Below, in pieces: positions 1 through 9,796 of a DNA stretch of 64,000 bases. The DNA lies in the NCBI RefSeq assembly GCF_002848345.1, contig NZ_CP025429.1, forward strand, positions 2,480,001 through 2,544,000, given 5' to 3'. Under the pieces are notes generated by a model that saw only the letters and a program-made list of their open reading frames with translations, was not told the origin of the DNA and searched no databases. A program made the position numbers and the translations under genes. The DNA comes from Chromobacterium sp. ATCC 53434 (GTDB taxonomy: Bacteria > Pseudomonadota > Gammaproteobacteria > Burkholderiales > Chromobacteriaceae). Every line of letters starts with the position of its first letter. The first letter of the stretch is position 1.

Positions 1-73
1 GTCCGCGCGCGGCCCAGGCCGCGGCGCCGCCGCCAAGCAAGCCCAGCAATAGGCCAATCACCAACATTTCCAT
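1..73 (-). CDS. N-terminus of a membrane-anchored protein, possibly RmuC (partial)
   Basis: Only the first 24 codons lie in the window; the gene runs off the left edge. The reading begins Met-Glu-Met-Leu-Val-Ile-Gly and continues as a Leu/Gly/Ala-rich hydrophobic helix, the kind of N-terminal anchor seen in RmuC DNA-recombination proteins. A GAGG ribosome-binding site sits about eight bases before the ATG at 73. It is the fourth gene of a tight minus-strand operon (RpfE-type protein, recJ, P-loop ATPase), 36 bases after the ATPase stop. Company with recJ fits a nuclease-like RmuC, but 24 residues cannot prove it; any single-helix membrane protein would look the same. Confidence 0.4.
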   Translation of the reverse strand, partial: MEMLVIGLLLGLLGGGAAAWAARG

Positions 74-109
74 CAACGGTACCTCAATTCATTTCGGCTC
101 GGCTCGCCG

Positions 110-658
110 TCAGGCGCCGATCCGGTCGATCACAAAAGCCGCCCGCTGTTCGAGCGAGCCTCGCGGCACTTCGATCAAGGCATAGCCCAGACGGGCGTAT
201 GCGCGCTCCATCGCTTCGCAGGTGCGCTCGGCCTCGGCCAAAGTCTGCCGGCGCTCGCTGTCCTGCGCGAAAATCTCCGGCCAGGGACGCAACAGGAAAA
301 TCTTGTCATAGCGAAAAACGCCAGCCGCCTTTTCCATGTGCGCGGGGACGGCAAGCCCGGACAGCTCGAGATAGCCGATGACGTCCGGAATGCCTCGATC
401 CAGAAACACCGGCCCCGCCGCCCGCTCGGCGTGGCGGAAATTGCGCATGTCCCAGCCCAGCATCTGCTCGGCGAACGCGCGCGGATCAACCCAGGGCAGC
501 GCGCTCCCGCCTATCCGCTGCTGGTCCTGGATGATGGCCCGGCCGGCCTCGTCCAGCGTCGGGTAGCCGATGCCCTGCAACATCGTCGACAAAGACGTCT
601 TGCCCGCCCCCGGTCCGCCGGTCAGGACCAGCAACTCCGCTTTCACGCTCTCGCCCAT
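110..658 (-). CDS. Small AAA/P-loop ATPase or kinase-like protein
   Basis: A 182-residue P-loop NTPase. The Walker A motif GGPGAGKT is at about residues 11-18, directly after a short beta strand, and an acidic strand end (FLDRG, about residue 89) follows a helical segment, as in the AAA_28 group of small predicted ATPases/kinases. The ATG at 658 was chosen because it lies five bases after the recJ stop and puts the P-loop at the usual distance from the N-terminus; the frame stays open upstream, but that part lies inside recJ. The substrate is unknown. It is probably co-transcribed with recJ. Confidence 0.8.
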   Translation of the reverse strand: MGESVKAELLVLTGGPGAGKTSLSTMLQGIGYPTLDEAGRAIIQDQQRIGGSALPWVDPRAFAEQMLGWDMRNFRHAERAAGPVFLDRGIPDVIGYLELSGLAVPAHMEKAAGVFRYDKIFLLRPWPEIFAQDSERRQTLAEAERTCEAMERAYARLGYALIEVPRGSLEQRAAFVIDRIGA

Positions 659-663
659 ATCGT

Positions 664-2352
664 TCAGGCCGCCGCCCAGTGCTGCAGGTAGACCTGCAGC
701 TCCTTGCGACCCTGCCACTCGTTGGCGATCAGCTGGTAGACCGCCTGGATGCGGTCCGGCAGCCAGTCGGCGTGATTGAACAGCATCGCGTCGAACTCGC
801 AGCCGTCGCGCGCCAGCCTCAGCTTCAGATGCTTGTCGCCGACCAGTTTCTGGTTCACCACGCTGAACTGGTCGTGGAAGTAAGGCACCGGGAAGCCCTG
901 GCCCCACACCTCGGCCGCCAGCGTCTCCGCCAGTTGCAGATTGAGCTCGCGCGCCGGCAGGCTGCCGTCGGTCTCTATCGTCCGGGTTAGCTGCCCCTCG
1001 TCCATCAATTGTCGCGCCACCGCCTCGAAAGCCTGCTGGAAATCGGCGAAACGAGCCTCGTCCAGGCTCAGGCCGGCCGCCATCGCGTGGCCGCCGAACT
1101 TCAGGATCAGGCCCGGATGACGCTTGTAGACCAGGTCCAGCGCGTCGCGCAGATGGAAGCCGGGAATCGAGCGGCCCGAGCCCTTGATCTCGCCGTCGTC
1201 GCCGGGCGCGAACACGATGACCGGCCGGTGGAAGCGCTCCTTCAGCCGCGAGGCGACGATGCCGACGACGCCCTGGTGCCAGTCGTCGCGGTACAGGGTC
1301 AGCGTGTAGCGGTTGCCGGCGTCGATGCCGGACAACGCCGCCATCGCCTCGTCCTGCATGCCGTGCTCGATGCTGCGCCGCTCGCGGTTGAGCTTGTCCA
1401 GCTCCTGGGCCAGCCGCATCGCCGGCTCCTCGCTGCCGGACAGCAGGCAGGCGATGCCCAGGCTCATGTCGTCTAGCCGGCCGGCGGCGTTGAGCCGCGG
1501 CCCCAGCGTGAAGCCGAGATCGAAGGTGTTGGCCTTGTGGTGGGCGCGGCCGGCGACGCGGAACAGCGCGGCGATGCCCGGCGCCATCCGCCCGGCGCGC
1601 ATCCGCCTCAGACCGTTCTCGACCAGCGTGCGGTTGTTGCGGTCCAGCCTGACCACGTCGGCCACCGTGCCCAGCGCCACCAGGTCCAGCAACTCGCCCA
1701 GATTGGGCTGGGTCTTTTCGTCGAACGCGCCGCGCCGGCGCATTTCCGCGCGCAGCGCCATCAGCACGTAGAACATCACGCCGACACCGGCCAGATTCTT
1801 CGACGGGAACACGCAGCCGGGCTGGTTGGGGTTGACGATCAGCGCGTCCGGCAAGGTGTCGCCGGGCAGGTGGTGGTCGGTCACCAGCACCTCGATGCCC
1901 AGCGCCCTGGCCGCGTCGACGCCGGCGACGCTGGCGATGCCGTTGTCGACGGTGACGATGATGTCCGGCTTCTTTCGCGCCGCCAGCTCGACGATCTCCG
2001 GCGTCAGGCCGTAGCCGTACTCGAAGCGGTTGGGCACGATGAAGTCTATCGTGGCGCCCAGCATCGACAAGCCCTTCACCGCCACCGCGCAGGCGGTGGC
2101 GCCGTCGGCGTCGTAGTCGGCGACGACCAGCAGCCGCTGTCCGGCGGCGATGGCGTCGGCCAGCCGGCTCGCCATCGCCTCGGCGTTTTTCAGGTTCTGA
2201 TAGGGCAGCAAGCCCTTCAGGCCATAGTCCAGCTCGCCGCTATCGGCGATGCCGCGGGCGGCGTACAGCCGCGCCTGCAACGGCGTCAGCCCCTGGCCGA
2301 GCAGCTTCTGCTGCAGCTCGGCCGGCGCTTCACGGGTAAGAATCTGCGACAT
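664..2352 (-). CDS. recJ: Single-stranded-DNA-specific exonuclease RecJ
   Basis: A 562-residue RecJ, the 5'-3' single-strand exonuclease of recombination and mismatch repair. The DHH-family metal motifs are visible: ADYDADG near residue 78, the VTVDN segment near 135, DHHLPG near 159, and the DHHA1 signature GGHAMAAG in the C-terminal half, followed by the OB-like C-terminal domain. Length matches the family. It is the second gene of a minus-strand operon: six bases after the RpfE-type gene and five bases before the P-loop ATPase, so translational coupling is likely. Confidence 0.96.
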   Translation of the reverse strand: MSQILTREAPAELQQKLLGQGLTPLQARLYAARGIADSGELDYGLKGLLPYQNLKNAEAMASRLADAIAAGQRLLVVADYDADGATACAVAVKGLSMLGATIDFIVPNRFEYGYGLTPEIVELAARKKPDIIVTVDNGIASVAGVDAARALGIEVLVTDHHLPGDTLPDALIVNPNQPGCVFPSKNLAGVGVMFYVLMALRAEMRRRGAFDEKTQPNLGELLDLVALGTVADVVRLDRNNRTLVENGLRRMRAGRMAPGIAALFRVAGRAHHKANTFDLGFTLGPRLNAAGRLDDMSLGIACLLSGSEEPAMRLAQELDKLNRERRSIEHGMQDEAMAALSGIDAGNRYTLTLYRDDWHQGVVGIVASRLKERFHRPVIVFAPGDDGEIKGSGRSIPGFHLRDALDLVYKRHPGLILKFGGHAMAAGLSLDEARFADFQQAFEAVARQLMDEGQLTRTIETDGSLPARELNLQLAETLAAEVWGQGFPVPYFHDQFSVVNQKLVGDKHLKLRLARDGCEFDAMLFNHADWLPDRIQAVYQLIANEWQGRKELQVYLQHWAAA

Positions 2353-2358
2353 GTTTTC

Positions 2359-3357
2359 TCAGTAAAGCGCCGCCGGCGGCAGCGCGCGTTTCCAGAATTT
2401 CCACAAATCGGCCGGGCCCAGCGTCAGCTCGAAGCCGGCCGGACCGGTGGCGATCAGCGTCAGCTGCTCCAGCCTGCGCTGGCGCAGCGCCAGCAGCAGC
2501 GGCGCGAACCAGTCGCGCTCCAGCCGCTCCAGCCCCTCGCGCCATCCCCAGGCATCGCGATACTGCGCCGCGGCCTGCAGCGCGTCCAGCGCCAGCAGGC
2601 AATCGTCGCCCGGCTCCAGGCCGTCGAAGGCGAACGGCGCCGCCTCGATGCGCATGCCGGTGCTCGCCGCCAGCAGCTGCAGCGTCTCGTCGTCGGCCAG
2701 CAGCCGCGGCGCCGGCGCGCGCCAGGCGCCGGGCTCGCCCTCGCCCCACAGCCACACGCTGTTGACGGCCAGCTCGCCGCGCGCCTCGCGCGCATCGTTG
2801 ATGGCCTGGGTGTACAGCAGCATCTGCAGTTCGTTCAGCGTCCGGCTCCAGGCCAGGCCGCCGTCGCCCTGCGGCAGGTGGCGGTTGATGTCCTCGCCCA
2901 CCACGTCCCACAGCGGCGCGAAGCGCGCCGTCAACGGCGCGGCGCTGTGCAGCAGCCAGCGCCCCGGCCGCAGCGGGTAAAAGCGCAGGCCGTCCTCGCC
3001 GAAATGACGGTTCAGCGCGTCGACGAGGCCGCTCGCCTCGTCCTGGTCCAGCCGCATCACGCCGACATCGGCCAGCAACGCGCGGTCGCGGTCCACCCGC
3101 AGATGCACCGGATCGGCCAGCAGCCAGTCGCCGGCTTCGGCGTCCAGACCGGCTTCGGCGGCGGCCAGCCGCGCCAGGCCGGCGGCCTCGCCGCCCCACA
3201 GCCTCGCCAGGCAGGCCGAATGGCTTTGCTCGCGGCGCTGCAAGCGTCCGCGGCCCAGCAAGCGCTGCAAGGCCGGCAGCTTCAGCCCCTTGCCCACTTC
3301 GCCGCCGGCATCGGCGTCCAGCCAGCACAGGCCGGGTATCAACAGCGTCAATTTCAT
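2359..3357 (-). CDS. Conserved betaproteobacterial RpfE-type / phosphoglycerate-mutase-like protein
   Basis: A 332-residue protein with the opening MKLTLLIPGLCW and the following LPALQRLLGRGR segment, typical of a betaproteobacterial family annotated as 'regulatory protein, RpfE type' or cofactor-independent phosphoglycerate mutase-like and usually found next to recJ. The ATG at 3357 starts the conserved family N-terminus; longer upstream starts add residues of non-family character. I recognise the family by its N-terminus and gene context only; the biochemical role is not established. It is the first gene of the recJ operon and is divergent from the M23 peptidase gene, with a 193-base shared upstream region. 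Confidence 0.7.
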   Translation of the reverse strand: MKLTLLIPGLCWLDADAGGEVGKGLKLPALQRLLGRGRLQRREQSHSACLARLWGGEAAGLARLAAAEAGLDAEAGDWLLADPVHLRVDRDRALLADVGVMRLDQDEASGLVDALNRHFGEDGLRFYPLRPGRWLLHSAAPLTARFAPLWDVVGEDINRHLPQGDGGLAWSRTLNELQMLLYTQAINDAREARGELAVNSVWLWGEGEPGAWRAPAPRLLADDETLQLLAASTGMRIEAAPFAFDGLEPGDDCLLALDALQAAAQYRDAWGWREGLERLERDWFAPLLLALRQRRLEQLTLIATGPAGFELTLGPADLWKFWKRALPPAALY

Positions 3358-3550
3358 AGTCTTGCCAGATGGGTTGGGATACCGGTCATTTTGGCCGATG
3401 CGCATTTGGCGCGCGCGTCGTTCTGCGGCAAACTGGTTGCTTGCGCCGGAACTATCGCGCGGCTCGCCAAACAAAACATGAGTTTGGCGCATGGCTGCGC
3501 CGGATCCTGATCACTATTTTGCATAGGCAGGCGCAGGCCTGCCCGGAAAA

Positions 3551-4891
3551 ATGATGGATTATCGCAAACTGCTACACATCCCGCAAAAATGCGCGTCCCG
3601 ACTGCTCAACCACCATCTGAGCTGGCTGGGCGTCGCCGCCTGCCTGCCGCTGCTGGGCACCGCCACCGCTTTCGCCGTGGCCACCGGCGCCAAGGAGACC
3701 CTGCCCGAACAGGTGCGGCAACAGCAGGTGGTGGAGAGGCTGGCGCTGCCGGAATTCCGCTTCGCCGACAGCCGGACCCGCTATTGGCGCGACGAATCGA
3801 TCAAGCGCGGCGACACCGTCGCGCGGGTGCTGAACCGCGTCGGCATACGCGACGCCGAGGTGCGCGAGCTGCTGTACGGCGACAGCCCGCAGGCGAAGAA
3901 GCTGCTGAAGCTGAAAGTCGGCGCCACCTTGACGATGCAGACCAACGACGTCGGCGAGCTTTTCGGCCTGCGCTTCCTGCAGGACGACGACAACGGCGAA
4001 CAGATCCTGGTGGCGCTGGAGAAGCGCGACGGCCGCTGGCAGGCCAGCGCCGATCCGGTGGCGGCCGACAGCGTCGAAACGGTGCGTTCGATCGCCGTCA
4101 GCCGCGGCGCGGCCGCCGACCTGGCCGCCGCCCGCGTGCCGGCCGATATCCGCAACCAGCTGGCCGAAGTGTTCTCCGATCAGTTCCCGCTGTCCAGCCT
4201 GAAACGCGGCGACCGCATCAATCTGGTGTACGAGACCATGGTCTACGCCGGCGCCGCCATCGCCAGCGGCAATCTGCTGGCGGTGTCGATAGAACGCGAC
4301 GGCAAGCTGCACCAGGCCTACTACTTCGCCCACGACAGCGAAAGCGGCGCCTACTACGACGCCGCCGGCCATCCGGTGAAGAAAGGCTTCAGCCGGCAGC
4401 CGCTGAGCGGCGCGCGCATCAGCTCCGGCTTCGGCCTGCGGCTGCATCCGGTGCTGCACGCGCTCAGGATGCACTCCGGCATAGATTACGCCGCCGCCCC
4501 CGGCACCCCCATCGTCGCGCCGGCCGACGGCGAACTGGTCAAGGTGACGCGCGAAAACGGCTACGGCAATGTGGTGATGCTCCGCCACAACGCGAAACTG
4601 AGCACGCTGTACGCCCATATGAGCGCCTTCGGCAAAGGCATACGGGCCGGCGGCAAGGTCAAGGCCGGCGATGTGCTCGGCTATGTCGGCAGCACCGGAC
4701 GCGCCACCGGCCCGCATCTGCATTTTGAGGTTAGAATCAACGACCAGCCGGTGGACCCGGCCACCAACGCCCTGCCGACGCCCGGGCTGAACCAGACCCA
4801 GATCGCGCAGTTCGCCGCCCAGCGCCGGACGCTGAGCGCCCGTCTGGAGCTGCTGCAGAGCATCCCGGTCAACGTCGCGCAAATCGACTGA
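3551..4891 (+). CDS. M23-family peptidoglycan DD-metallopeptidase
   Basis: A 446-residue envelope peptidase. An N-terminal hydrophobic segment (about residues 23-42) acts as signal or anchor, followed by an OapA/LysM-like region beginning near the RGDTVARVL segment. The C-terminal M23 (LytM) domain carries the zinc ligands: HSGIDYAA near residue 308 gives His and Asp of HxxxD, and HLHFEV near residue 390 gives the HxH. All catalytic residues are present, so it is probably an active endopeptidase acting in the periplasm. It lies five bases upstream of anmK, linking wall cleavage with recycling of anhydro-muropeptides. ATG codons at 3551 and 3554 are both possible starts. Confidence 0.9.
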   Translation: MMDYRKLLHIPQKCASRLLNHHLSWLGVAACLPLLGTATAFAVATGAKETLPEQVRQQQVVERLALPEFRFADSRTRYWRDESIKRGDTVARVLNRVGIRDAEVRELLYGDSPQAKKLLKLKVGATLTMQTNDVGELFGLRFLQDDDNGEQILVALEKRDGRWQASADPVAADSVETVRSIAVSRGAAADLAAARVPADIRNQLAEVFSDQFPLSSLKRGDRINLVYETMVYAGAAIASGNLLAVSIERDGKLHQAYYFAHDSESGAYYDAAGHPVKKGFSRQPLSGARISSGFGLRLHPVLHALRMHSGIDYAAAPGTPIVAPADGELVKVTRENGYGNVVMLRHNAKLSTLYAHMSAFGKGIRAGGKVKAGDVLGYVGSTGRATGPHLHFEVRINDQPVDPATNALPTPGLNQTQIAQFAAQRRTLSARLELLQSIPVNVAQID

Positions 4892-4896
4892 ACCGC

Positions 4897-6009
4897 ATGG
4901 CGAACATGAGCGACTTATATATTGGCATGATGTCCGGCACCAGTCTGGACGGCGTCGACGCCGCCCTGGTGCGTTTCGACGCCGCCGGCCGCCCCGAGCT
5001 GCTGGCCGACCACGCGCTGCCCTATCCCGACGAGGTGCGCGCCGAGATCCTGGCGCTGCAGCCGCGCGGCGACGACGAGCTGGACCGCGGCGCGCGGCTC
5101 GGCAACCGGCTGGCGGAGATCTACGCCCGCGCCGGGCGCGAGCTGCTGGAAAAAGCCGGCCGCCGCCCCGGCGACATCCGCGCCGTCGCCTGCCACGGCC
5201 AGACGGTGCGCCACGCGCCGCACGCCGGCTACACGATACAGATAGGCAATATGGCGCGGCTGGCCGAACTGGCCGGCATCGACGTGATCGCCGACTTCCG
5301 CAGCCGCGACGTCGCCGCCGGCGGCCACGGCGCCCCGCTGGTGCCGGCCTTCCAGCAAAGCGCGTTCTCCAGCCCGGACGAGCGCCGCGTGATCCTCAAT
5401 ATCGGCGGCATCAGCAATCTGGCCCGCCTGCACCGCGGCCTGCCGGCGATAGGCTTCGACTGCGGCCCCGGCAATATGCTGATGGACGCCTGGAGCCGCC
5501 GCCACACCGGCCGGCCCTACGACGACGACGGCCGCTGGGCCGCCTCGGGCGCCGTCCACGCGCCGCTGCTGGCCGCGATGCTGGCCGAGCCGTATCTGCA
5601 TCAGCCTCCGCCGAAAAGCACCGGCCGCGACCTGTTCGACGACGCCTGGCTGGAGCGGCATGTCGCGGCCCTGCCGGCCGCGCCGGCGCCGCGGGACGTC
5701 CAGGCCACGCTGCTCGCTTTCAGCGCCCGCGCGATCGCCGACGCCATCGTGCGGCATTGCCCGGACAATCAGGCGGTCTACGTCTGCGGCGGCGGAGCCC
5801 GCAACGGCGCGCTGATGGCCGAGATCGCCCGCCTGCTGTCCGGCCAGCGCGTCGCGGCGATCGAGGCGCTGGGCCTGCCGGCCCAGCTGATCGAGGCCGT
5901 CGCCTTCGCCTGGCTGGGCTGGCGCTTCGATCGCCGCGAACCGGGCAATCTGCCGGAGGTGACCGGCGCGCAAGGCCCGCGAATTCTGGGCGCCCTGTAT
6001 CCGCGATAG
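4897..6009 (+). CDS. anmK: Anhydro-N-acetylmuramic acid kinase
   Basis: A 370-residue AnmK, which hydrolyses the 1,6-anhydro ring and phosphorylates anhydroMurNAc to MurNAc-6-phosphate in cell-wall recycling. The signature MSGTSLDGVD is at about residues 12-21; the sugar-kinase-fold motifs NIGGISNLA and FDCGPGN and the C-terminal CGGGARN nucleotide motif are all present. Length is standard. Starts at 4897 or the ATG at 4906 are both possible. It follows the M23 peptidase gene after five bases, consistent with one transcript. Confidence 0.96.
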   Translation: MANMSDLYIGMMSGTSLDGVDAALVRFDAAGRPELLADHALPYPDEVRAEILALQPRGDDELDRGARLGNRLAEIYARAGRELLEKAGRRPGDIRAVACHGQTVRHAPHAGYTIQIGNMARLAELAGIDVIADFRSRDVAAGGHGAPLVPAFQQSAFSSPDERRVILNIGGISNLARLHRGLPAIGFDCGPGNMLMDAWSRRHTGRPYDDDGRWAASGAVHAPLLAAMLAEPYLHQPPPKSTGRDLFDDAWLERHVAALPAAPAPRDVQATLLAFSARAIADAIVRHCPDNQAVYVCGGGARNGALMAEIARLLSGQRVAAIEALGLPAQLIEAVAFAWLGWRFDRREPGNLPEVTGAQGPRILGALYPR

Positions 6010-6032
6010 AGGTGAAACACAGCGCATCAGGC

Positions 6033-6038
6033 TATAAT
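6033..6038 (+). promoter_or_regulatory. Candidate -10 element for ftsK
   Basis: A perfect TATAAT lies 22 bases before the ftsK ATG, in the 50-base gap after anmK. No good -35 is visible at 16-18 bases upstream. If used, the leader would be only about 15 bases, which would explain why there is no clear Shine-Dalgarno before ftsK. Confidence 0.35.
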
Positions 6039-6059
6039 CGTCTGCTGTCATAGCCAATT

Positions 6060-8369
6060 ATGCAAAAAATGCGATTTTTCAAGCGCAAAGCCGTAGTCAA
6101 GAACACCCAGACCTCGCTGCCGCCGCAGCTGTCCGCCCTGCTCCGCGAAGCATGGTGGCTGCTGATGGCGGTGGCGGCGGTCTATCTGGTATTGGTGCTG
6201 GCCAGCTACTCCTCGCTCGACCCGTCCTGGTCCCACAGCTCGTCCGACCCCACCGTCCGCAATTACGGCGGCGCCTTCGGCGCCTGGCTGTCCGACATGC
6301 TGCTGTACGTCTTCGGCTTCTCCGCCTGGTGGCTGGTGGTGTTCTGCCTGGTCGCGATAGGCTGGGGCTACCGCCGCATCGAGACGCTGGGCTTCAAGTT
6401 CAATCCGATCACCGCCGCCGCCGTCGGCGGCTTCTTCCTGCTGCTGCTGTCCAGCGCCAGCTTCGAGGCCATCGTGCTGCAGGGCAAGGCTGTGACGCTG
6501 CCGCTGGAAGCCGGCGGCATGCTGGGCCATTTCATCGGCAAGGGCTTCTCCCGCGGCCTCGGCCTGTCCGGCGCCTATCTGTTGCTGGGCGTGCTGTCCG
6601 CCATCGGCTTCTCGCTGTTCACCGGTCTGTCCTGGCTGGACCTGATGGAAAAGATAGGCGGCGCGCTGGAAGACGGCGCGATCCGGCTGTGGCAGGGCTG
6701 GCAAGCCAGGAAAGACCGCGAGATCGGCAAGGAGACCGCGCAGAAGCGCGAGGAGAAGGTGTCGGTCGCCAAGAAGAAGATAGAAGAAACCACGCCGGTG
6801 CGCATCGAACCGCCGGTGCTGGAGGTGCCGGTATCGGCCAAGGCGCAGAAGCCGGTGCAGCAATCGCTGTTCTCCGACCCGAAGGACGCCGCCCTGCCCG
6901 GCCTGAGCCTGCTGGACGCGCCGAAGGAGCAGCAGGAGCCGGTATCGCAGGAGACGGTCGAATACACCTCGCGGCTGATCGAGCGCAAGCTGGCCGACTT
7001 CGGCGTCGACGTCAAGGTGATCGCCGCCTATCCGGGCCCGGTGATCACCCGCTACGAGATCGAACCGGCCGTCGGCGTCAAGGGCGCGCAGATCGTCAAT
7101 CTGATGAAGGACCTGGCGCGCGCGCTGTCGCTGGTCTCGATCCGGGTGGTCGAGACGATACCGGGCAAGACCTATATGGGCCTGGAGCTGCCGAACCCGA
7201 AACGGCAGATCGTCCGCCTGACCGAGATCATAGGCTCGGACGGCTACCAGAACATGGCCTCGCGGCTGACGATGGCGCTGGGCAAGGACATCGCCGGCCA
7301 GCCGGTGTCGGCCGACCTGGCCAAGATGCCGCACGTGCTGGTGGCCGGCACCACCGGCTCCGGCAAATCGGTGGCGATCAACGCGATGATCTTGTCGCTG
7401 CTGTACAAGGCGACGCCGCAGGAAGTGCGGCTGATCATGGTGGACCCGAAGATGCTGGAACTGTCCATTTACGAGGGCATTCCGCACCTGCTGGCGCCGG
7501 TGGTCACCGACATGAAGCAGGCCGCCAACGCGTTGAACTGGTGCGTCGGCGAGATGGAGCGCCGCTACAAGCTGATGTCCAAGCTGGGCGTGCGCAATCT
7601 GGCCGGTTTCAACCAGAAGATCAAGGACGCCGACAAGGCCGGCGAGAAGATCCCCAATCCGTTCAGCCTGACGCCGGAAACGCCGGAGCCGCTCGACACG
7701 CTGCCGCTGGTGGTGGTGGTGATAGACGAGCTGGCCGACCTGATGATGGTGGCCGGCAAGAAGATAGAGGAATTGATCGCCCGACTGGCGCAGAAGGCGC
7801 GCGCCGCCGGCATCCACCTGGTCCTGGCCACGCAGCGGCCGTCGGTGGACGTGATCACCGGCCTGATCAAGGCCAATATCCCGACCCGCATCGCCTTCCA
7901 GGTGTCCAGCAAGATAGACAGCCGCACCATTCTGGACCAGATGGGCGCCGAGGCGCTGCTGGGCCAGGGCGACATGCTCTACCTGCCGCCGGGCACCGGC
8001 TACCCCAACCGCGTGCACGGCGCCTTCGTCTCCGACGAGGAAGTGCACCACGTGGTGGAGTTCCTGAAAACCACCGGCGAGCCCAACTACGTCGAGGGCA
8101 TACTCAGCGGCCAGGCCGACGGCGACGACGGCGCCTCGGCCGCCGGCCTGGACGGCGAGGCGGACGGCGAGGCCGACCCGCTTTACGACGAGGCCGTCGC
8201 CATCGTGCTGAAGACCCGCAAGGCGTCGATCTCGTCGGTGCAGCGCCATCTGCGCATAGGCTATAACCGCGCCGCGCGGCTGATCGAGCAGATGGAGGCC
8301 TCAGGCCTGGTTTCCGCCATGGAAAGCAACGGCAACCGCACCGTGCTGGCGCCCGCCCGCGAAGACTGA
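6060..8369 (+). CDS. ftsK: DNA translocase FtsK
   Basis: A 769-residue FtsK. The N-terminal 4TM membrane domain occupies roughly residues 25-200, with a short charged linker to about 300. The alpha/beta motor follows, with Walker A GTTGSGKS near residue 429 and Walker [13 protein letters not shown] near 553, and a C-terminal gamma winged-helix domain (after about 700) that reads KOPS sites and activates XerCD. It acts at the septum in chromosome dimer resolution and segregation. The linker is short compared with E. coli FtsK, as in many betaproteobacteria. A TATAAT lies just upstream. Confidence 0.96.
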   Translation: MQKMRFFKRKAVVKNTQTSLPPQLSALLREAWWLLMAVAAVYLVLVLASYSSLDPSWSHSSSDPTVRNYGGAFGAWLSDMLLYVFGFSAWWLVVFCLVAIGWGYRRIETLGFKFNPITAAAVGGFFLLLLSSASFEAIVLQGKAVTLPLEAGGMLGHFIGKGFSRGLGLSGAYLLLGVLSAIGFSLFTGLSWLDLMEKIGGALEDGAIRLWQGWQARKDREIGKETAQKREEKVSVAKKKIEETTPVRIEPPVLEVPVSAKAQKPVQQSLFSDPKDAALPGLSLLDAPKEQQEPVSQETVEYTSRLIERKLADFGVDVKVIAAYPGPVITRYEIEPAVGVKGAQIVNLMKDLARALSLVSIRVVETIPGKTYMGLELPNPKRQIVRLTEIIGSDGYQNMASRLTMALGKDIAGQPVSADLAKMPHVLVAGTTGSGKSVAINAMILSLLYKATPQEVRLIMVDPKMLELSIYEGIPHLLAPVVTDMKQAANALNWCVGEMERRYKLMSKLGVRNLAGFNQKIKDADKAGEKIPNPFSLTPETPEPLDTLPLVVVVIDELADLMMVAGKKIEELIARLAQKARAAGIHLVLATQRPSVDVITGLIKANIPTRIAFQVSSKIDSRTILDQMGAEALLGQGDMLYLPPGTGYPNRVHGAFVSDEEVHHVVEFLKTTGEPNYVEGILSGQADGDDGASAAGLDGEADGEADPLYDEAVAIVLKTRKASISSVQRHLRIGYNRAARLIEQMEASGLVSAMESNGNRTVLAPARED

Positions 8370-8375
8370 ATCCCG

Positions 8376-8394
8376 GGGGCGCCGCCGGCGCCCC
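8376..8394. terminator. GC-rich hairpin between ftsK and hemH
   Basis: A perfect eight-base inverted repeat (GGGGCGCC/GGCGCCCC, three-base loop) lies six bases after the ftsK stop. There is no T-run, so it may be a weak or Rho-assisted terminator, or an mRNA-stabilising hairpin. Confidence 0.3.
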
Positions 8395-8419
8395 GCCAAC
8401 CCGCATCCCAAGGATGGCC

Positions 8420-9508
8420 ATGCCCCGCTATCTGCCCGAACCGGCTTTCCGCCACGACCACGCGCCCAGAACCGGCGTGCTGCTGATCAATCTGGGCACC
8501 CCCGACGCGCCGACCGCCCGGGCGCTGCGCCCGTATCTGAAACAATTCCTGTCCGACCCCCGGGTCATCGAGATTCCGCGGCTGCCGTGGTGGCTGATCC
8601 TGAACGGCATCATCCTGAATACCCGCCCGAAACAGTCGGCGAAGAAATACGCCGCCATCTGGACCCGGGAAGGCTCGCCGCTGCTGACGCACACCCGCGA
8701 CCAGGCCAGGCTGCTGAAAAGCCGGCTGGACGAGATGGGCCACGGCGAGCTGATCGTCGATTACGCGATGCGCTACGGCAATCCGTCGATAGCGAGCGTG
8801 ATGGGAAAAATGCGCGAACAAGGCGTGGAGAGGCTGCTGCTGCTGCCGCTGTACCCGCAGTACGCCGCCTCGTCCAGCGCCACCGCGCTGGACGAGGCCT
8901 TCCGCGTGCTGACGCGGCTGCGCAACATGCCGGAGGTCCGCGTGGTGCGCCACTTCCATGACGACGCCGGCTACATCGCCGCGCTGGCGGCGCGGATTCG
9001 CGAACACTGGCAACGCGAACGGCAGCCGGACAAGCTGGTGATGAGCTTTCACGGCGTGCCGCGCTTCACTCGCGACAAGGGCGATCCCTACCACTGCGAA
9101 TGCCAGAAGACCGGCCGGCTGCTGGCCGAGGCGCTGCAGTTGCGGCCCGATCAATACGTCATCAGTTTCCAGAGCCGCTTCGGCCGCACCGAGTGGCTGA
9201 AACCGTATACCAGCGAGGTGCTGGCGGAGCTGGGCAAGGCCGGGACCGCCACGGTGGACGTGGTCTGCCCCGGCTTTGTCGGCGATTGCCTGGAAACGCT
9301 GGAGGAAATCGCGATGGAAGGCAAGCAGACCTTCCTCGGCGGCGGCGGTGGCGAATTCCGCTACATTCCCTGTCTGAACGAGGACCCGCAATGGATTGCC
9401 GCGTTGGCCGATATCGTCGGCAGCAATCTGAATGGTTGGCTGAAAAACCCGGCACAAGATGGCGTCGAGAGACTGGCGCGGGCACAGCGCCTGGGGGCAT
9501 CCAGCTGA
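8420..9508 (+). CDS. hemH: Ferrochelatase
   Basis: A 362-residue HemH inserting ferrous iron into protoporphyrin IX, the last step of haem synthesis. Family features are present: [14 protein letters not shown] near the N-terminus, the catalytic-histidine motif SFHGVP near residue 211, and a [15 protein letters not shown] segment with the conserved acidic residues. An upstream in-frame ATG at 8414 exists, but the AAGGA Shine-Dalgarno at 8410-8414 overlaps it; the ATG at 8420 has a five-base spacing and is preferred. A strong terminator follows. Confidence 0.95.
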   Translation: MPRYLPEPAFRHDHAPRTGVLLINLGTPDAPTARALRPYLKQFLSDPRVIEIPRLPWWLILNGIILNTRPKQSAKKYAAIWTREGSPLLTHTRDQARLLKSRLDEMGHGELIVDYAMRYGNPSIASVMGKMREQGVERLLLLPLYPQYAASSSATALDEAFRVLTRLRNMPEVRVVRHFHDDAGYIAALAARIREHWQRERQPDKLVMSFHGVPRFTRDKGDPYHCECQKTGRLLAEALQLRPDQYVISFQSRFGRTEWLKPYTSEVLAELGKAGTATVDVVCPGFVGDCLETLEEIAMEGKQTFLGGGGGEFRYIPCLNEDPQWIAALADIVGSNLNGWLKNPAQDGVERLARAQRLGASS

Positions 9509-9575
9509 CATCAAGCTGCCGCCGCCGCGACGGACAGGCCGACTAAAAAACCTTTCAAATCAGCCAACTAGCAAT

Positions 9576-9615
9576 AAAAACGGGCATGTGGCCATTTTCG
9601 CCACCTGCCCGTTTT
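9576..9615 (+). terminator. Rho-independent terminator after hemH
   Basis: An A-run, an interrupted stem (GGGCA and GTGGC pairing with GCCAC and TGCCC around a seven-base loop), then TTTT. The A and T tracts make it potentially bidirectional. Confidence 0.8.
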
Positions 9616-9678
9616 CAACTTGTTTGCCGCAAAAAACAAATAAAGGTCCTATATTCACTGCACCGGCCCCTCACCGCA

Positions 9679-9708
9679 TTGACACTGTTGCAAACTGCTT
9701 ACCATAAT
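9679..9708 (+). promoter_or_regulatory. Sigma70-type promoter for the binding-protein gene
   Basis: A perfect -35 TTGACA (9679-9684) and a -10 CATAAT (9703-9708) are separated by 18 bases, about 90 bases before the start codon of the substrate-binding-protein gene. Two TTGCAA hexamers (9688-9693 and 9712-9717), 24 bases apart, lie one in the spacer and one just after the -10, a possible operator. Confidence 0.6.
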
Positions 9709-9796
9709 CAGTTGCAACTGACCGCCGCTTAATGGTGTTGTTGGTTTATCTAAAGAGATCATCGACGTCTACAGAAAAGATACAGGGGAACGCTCT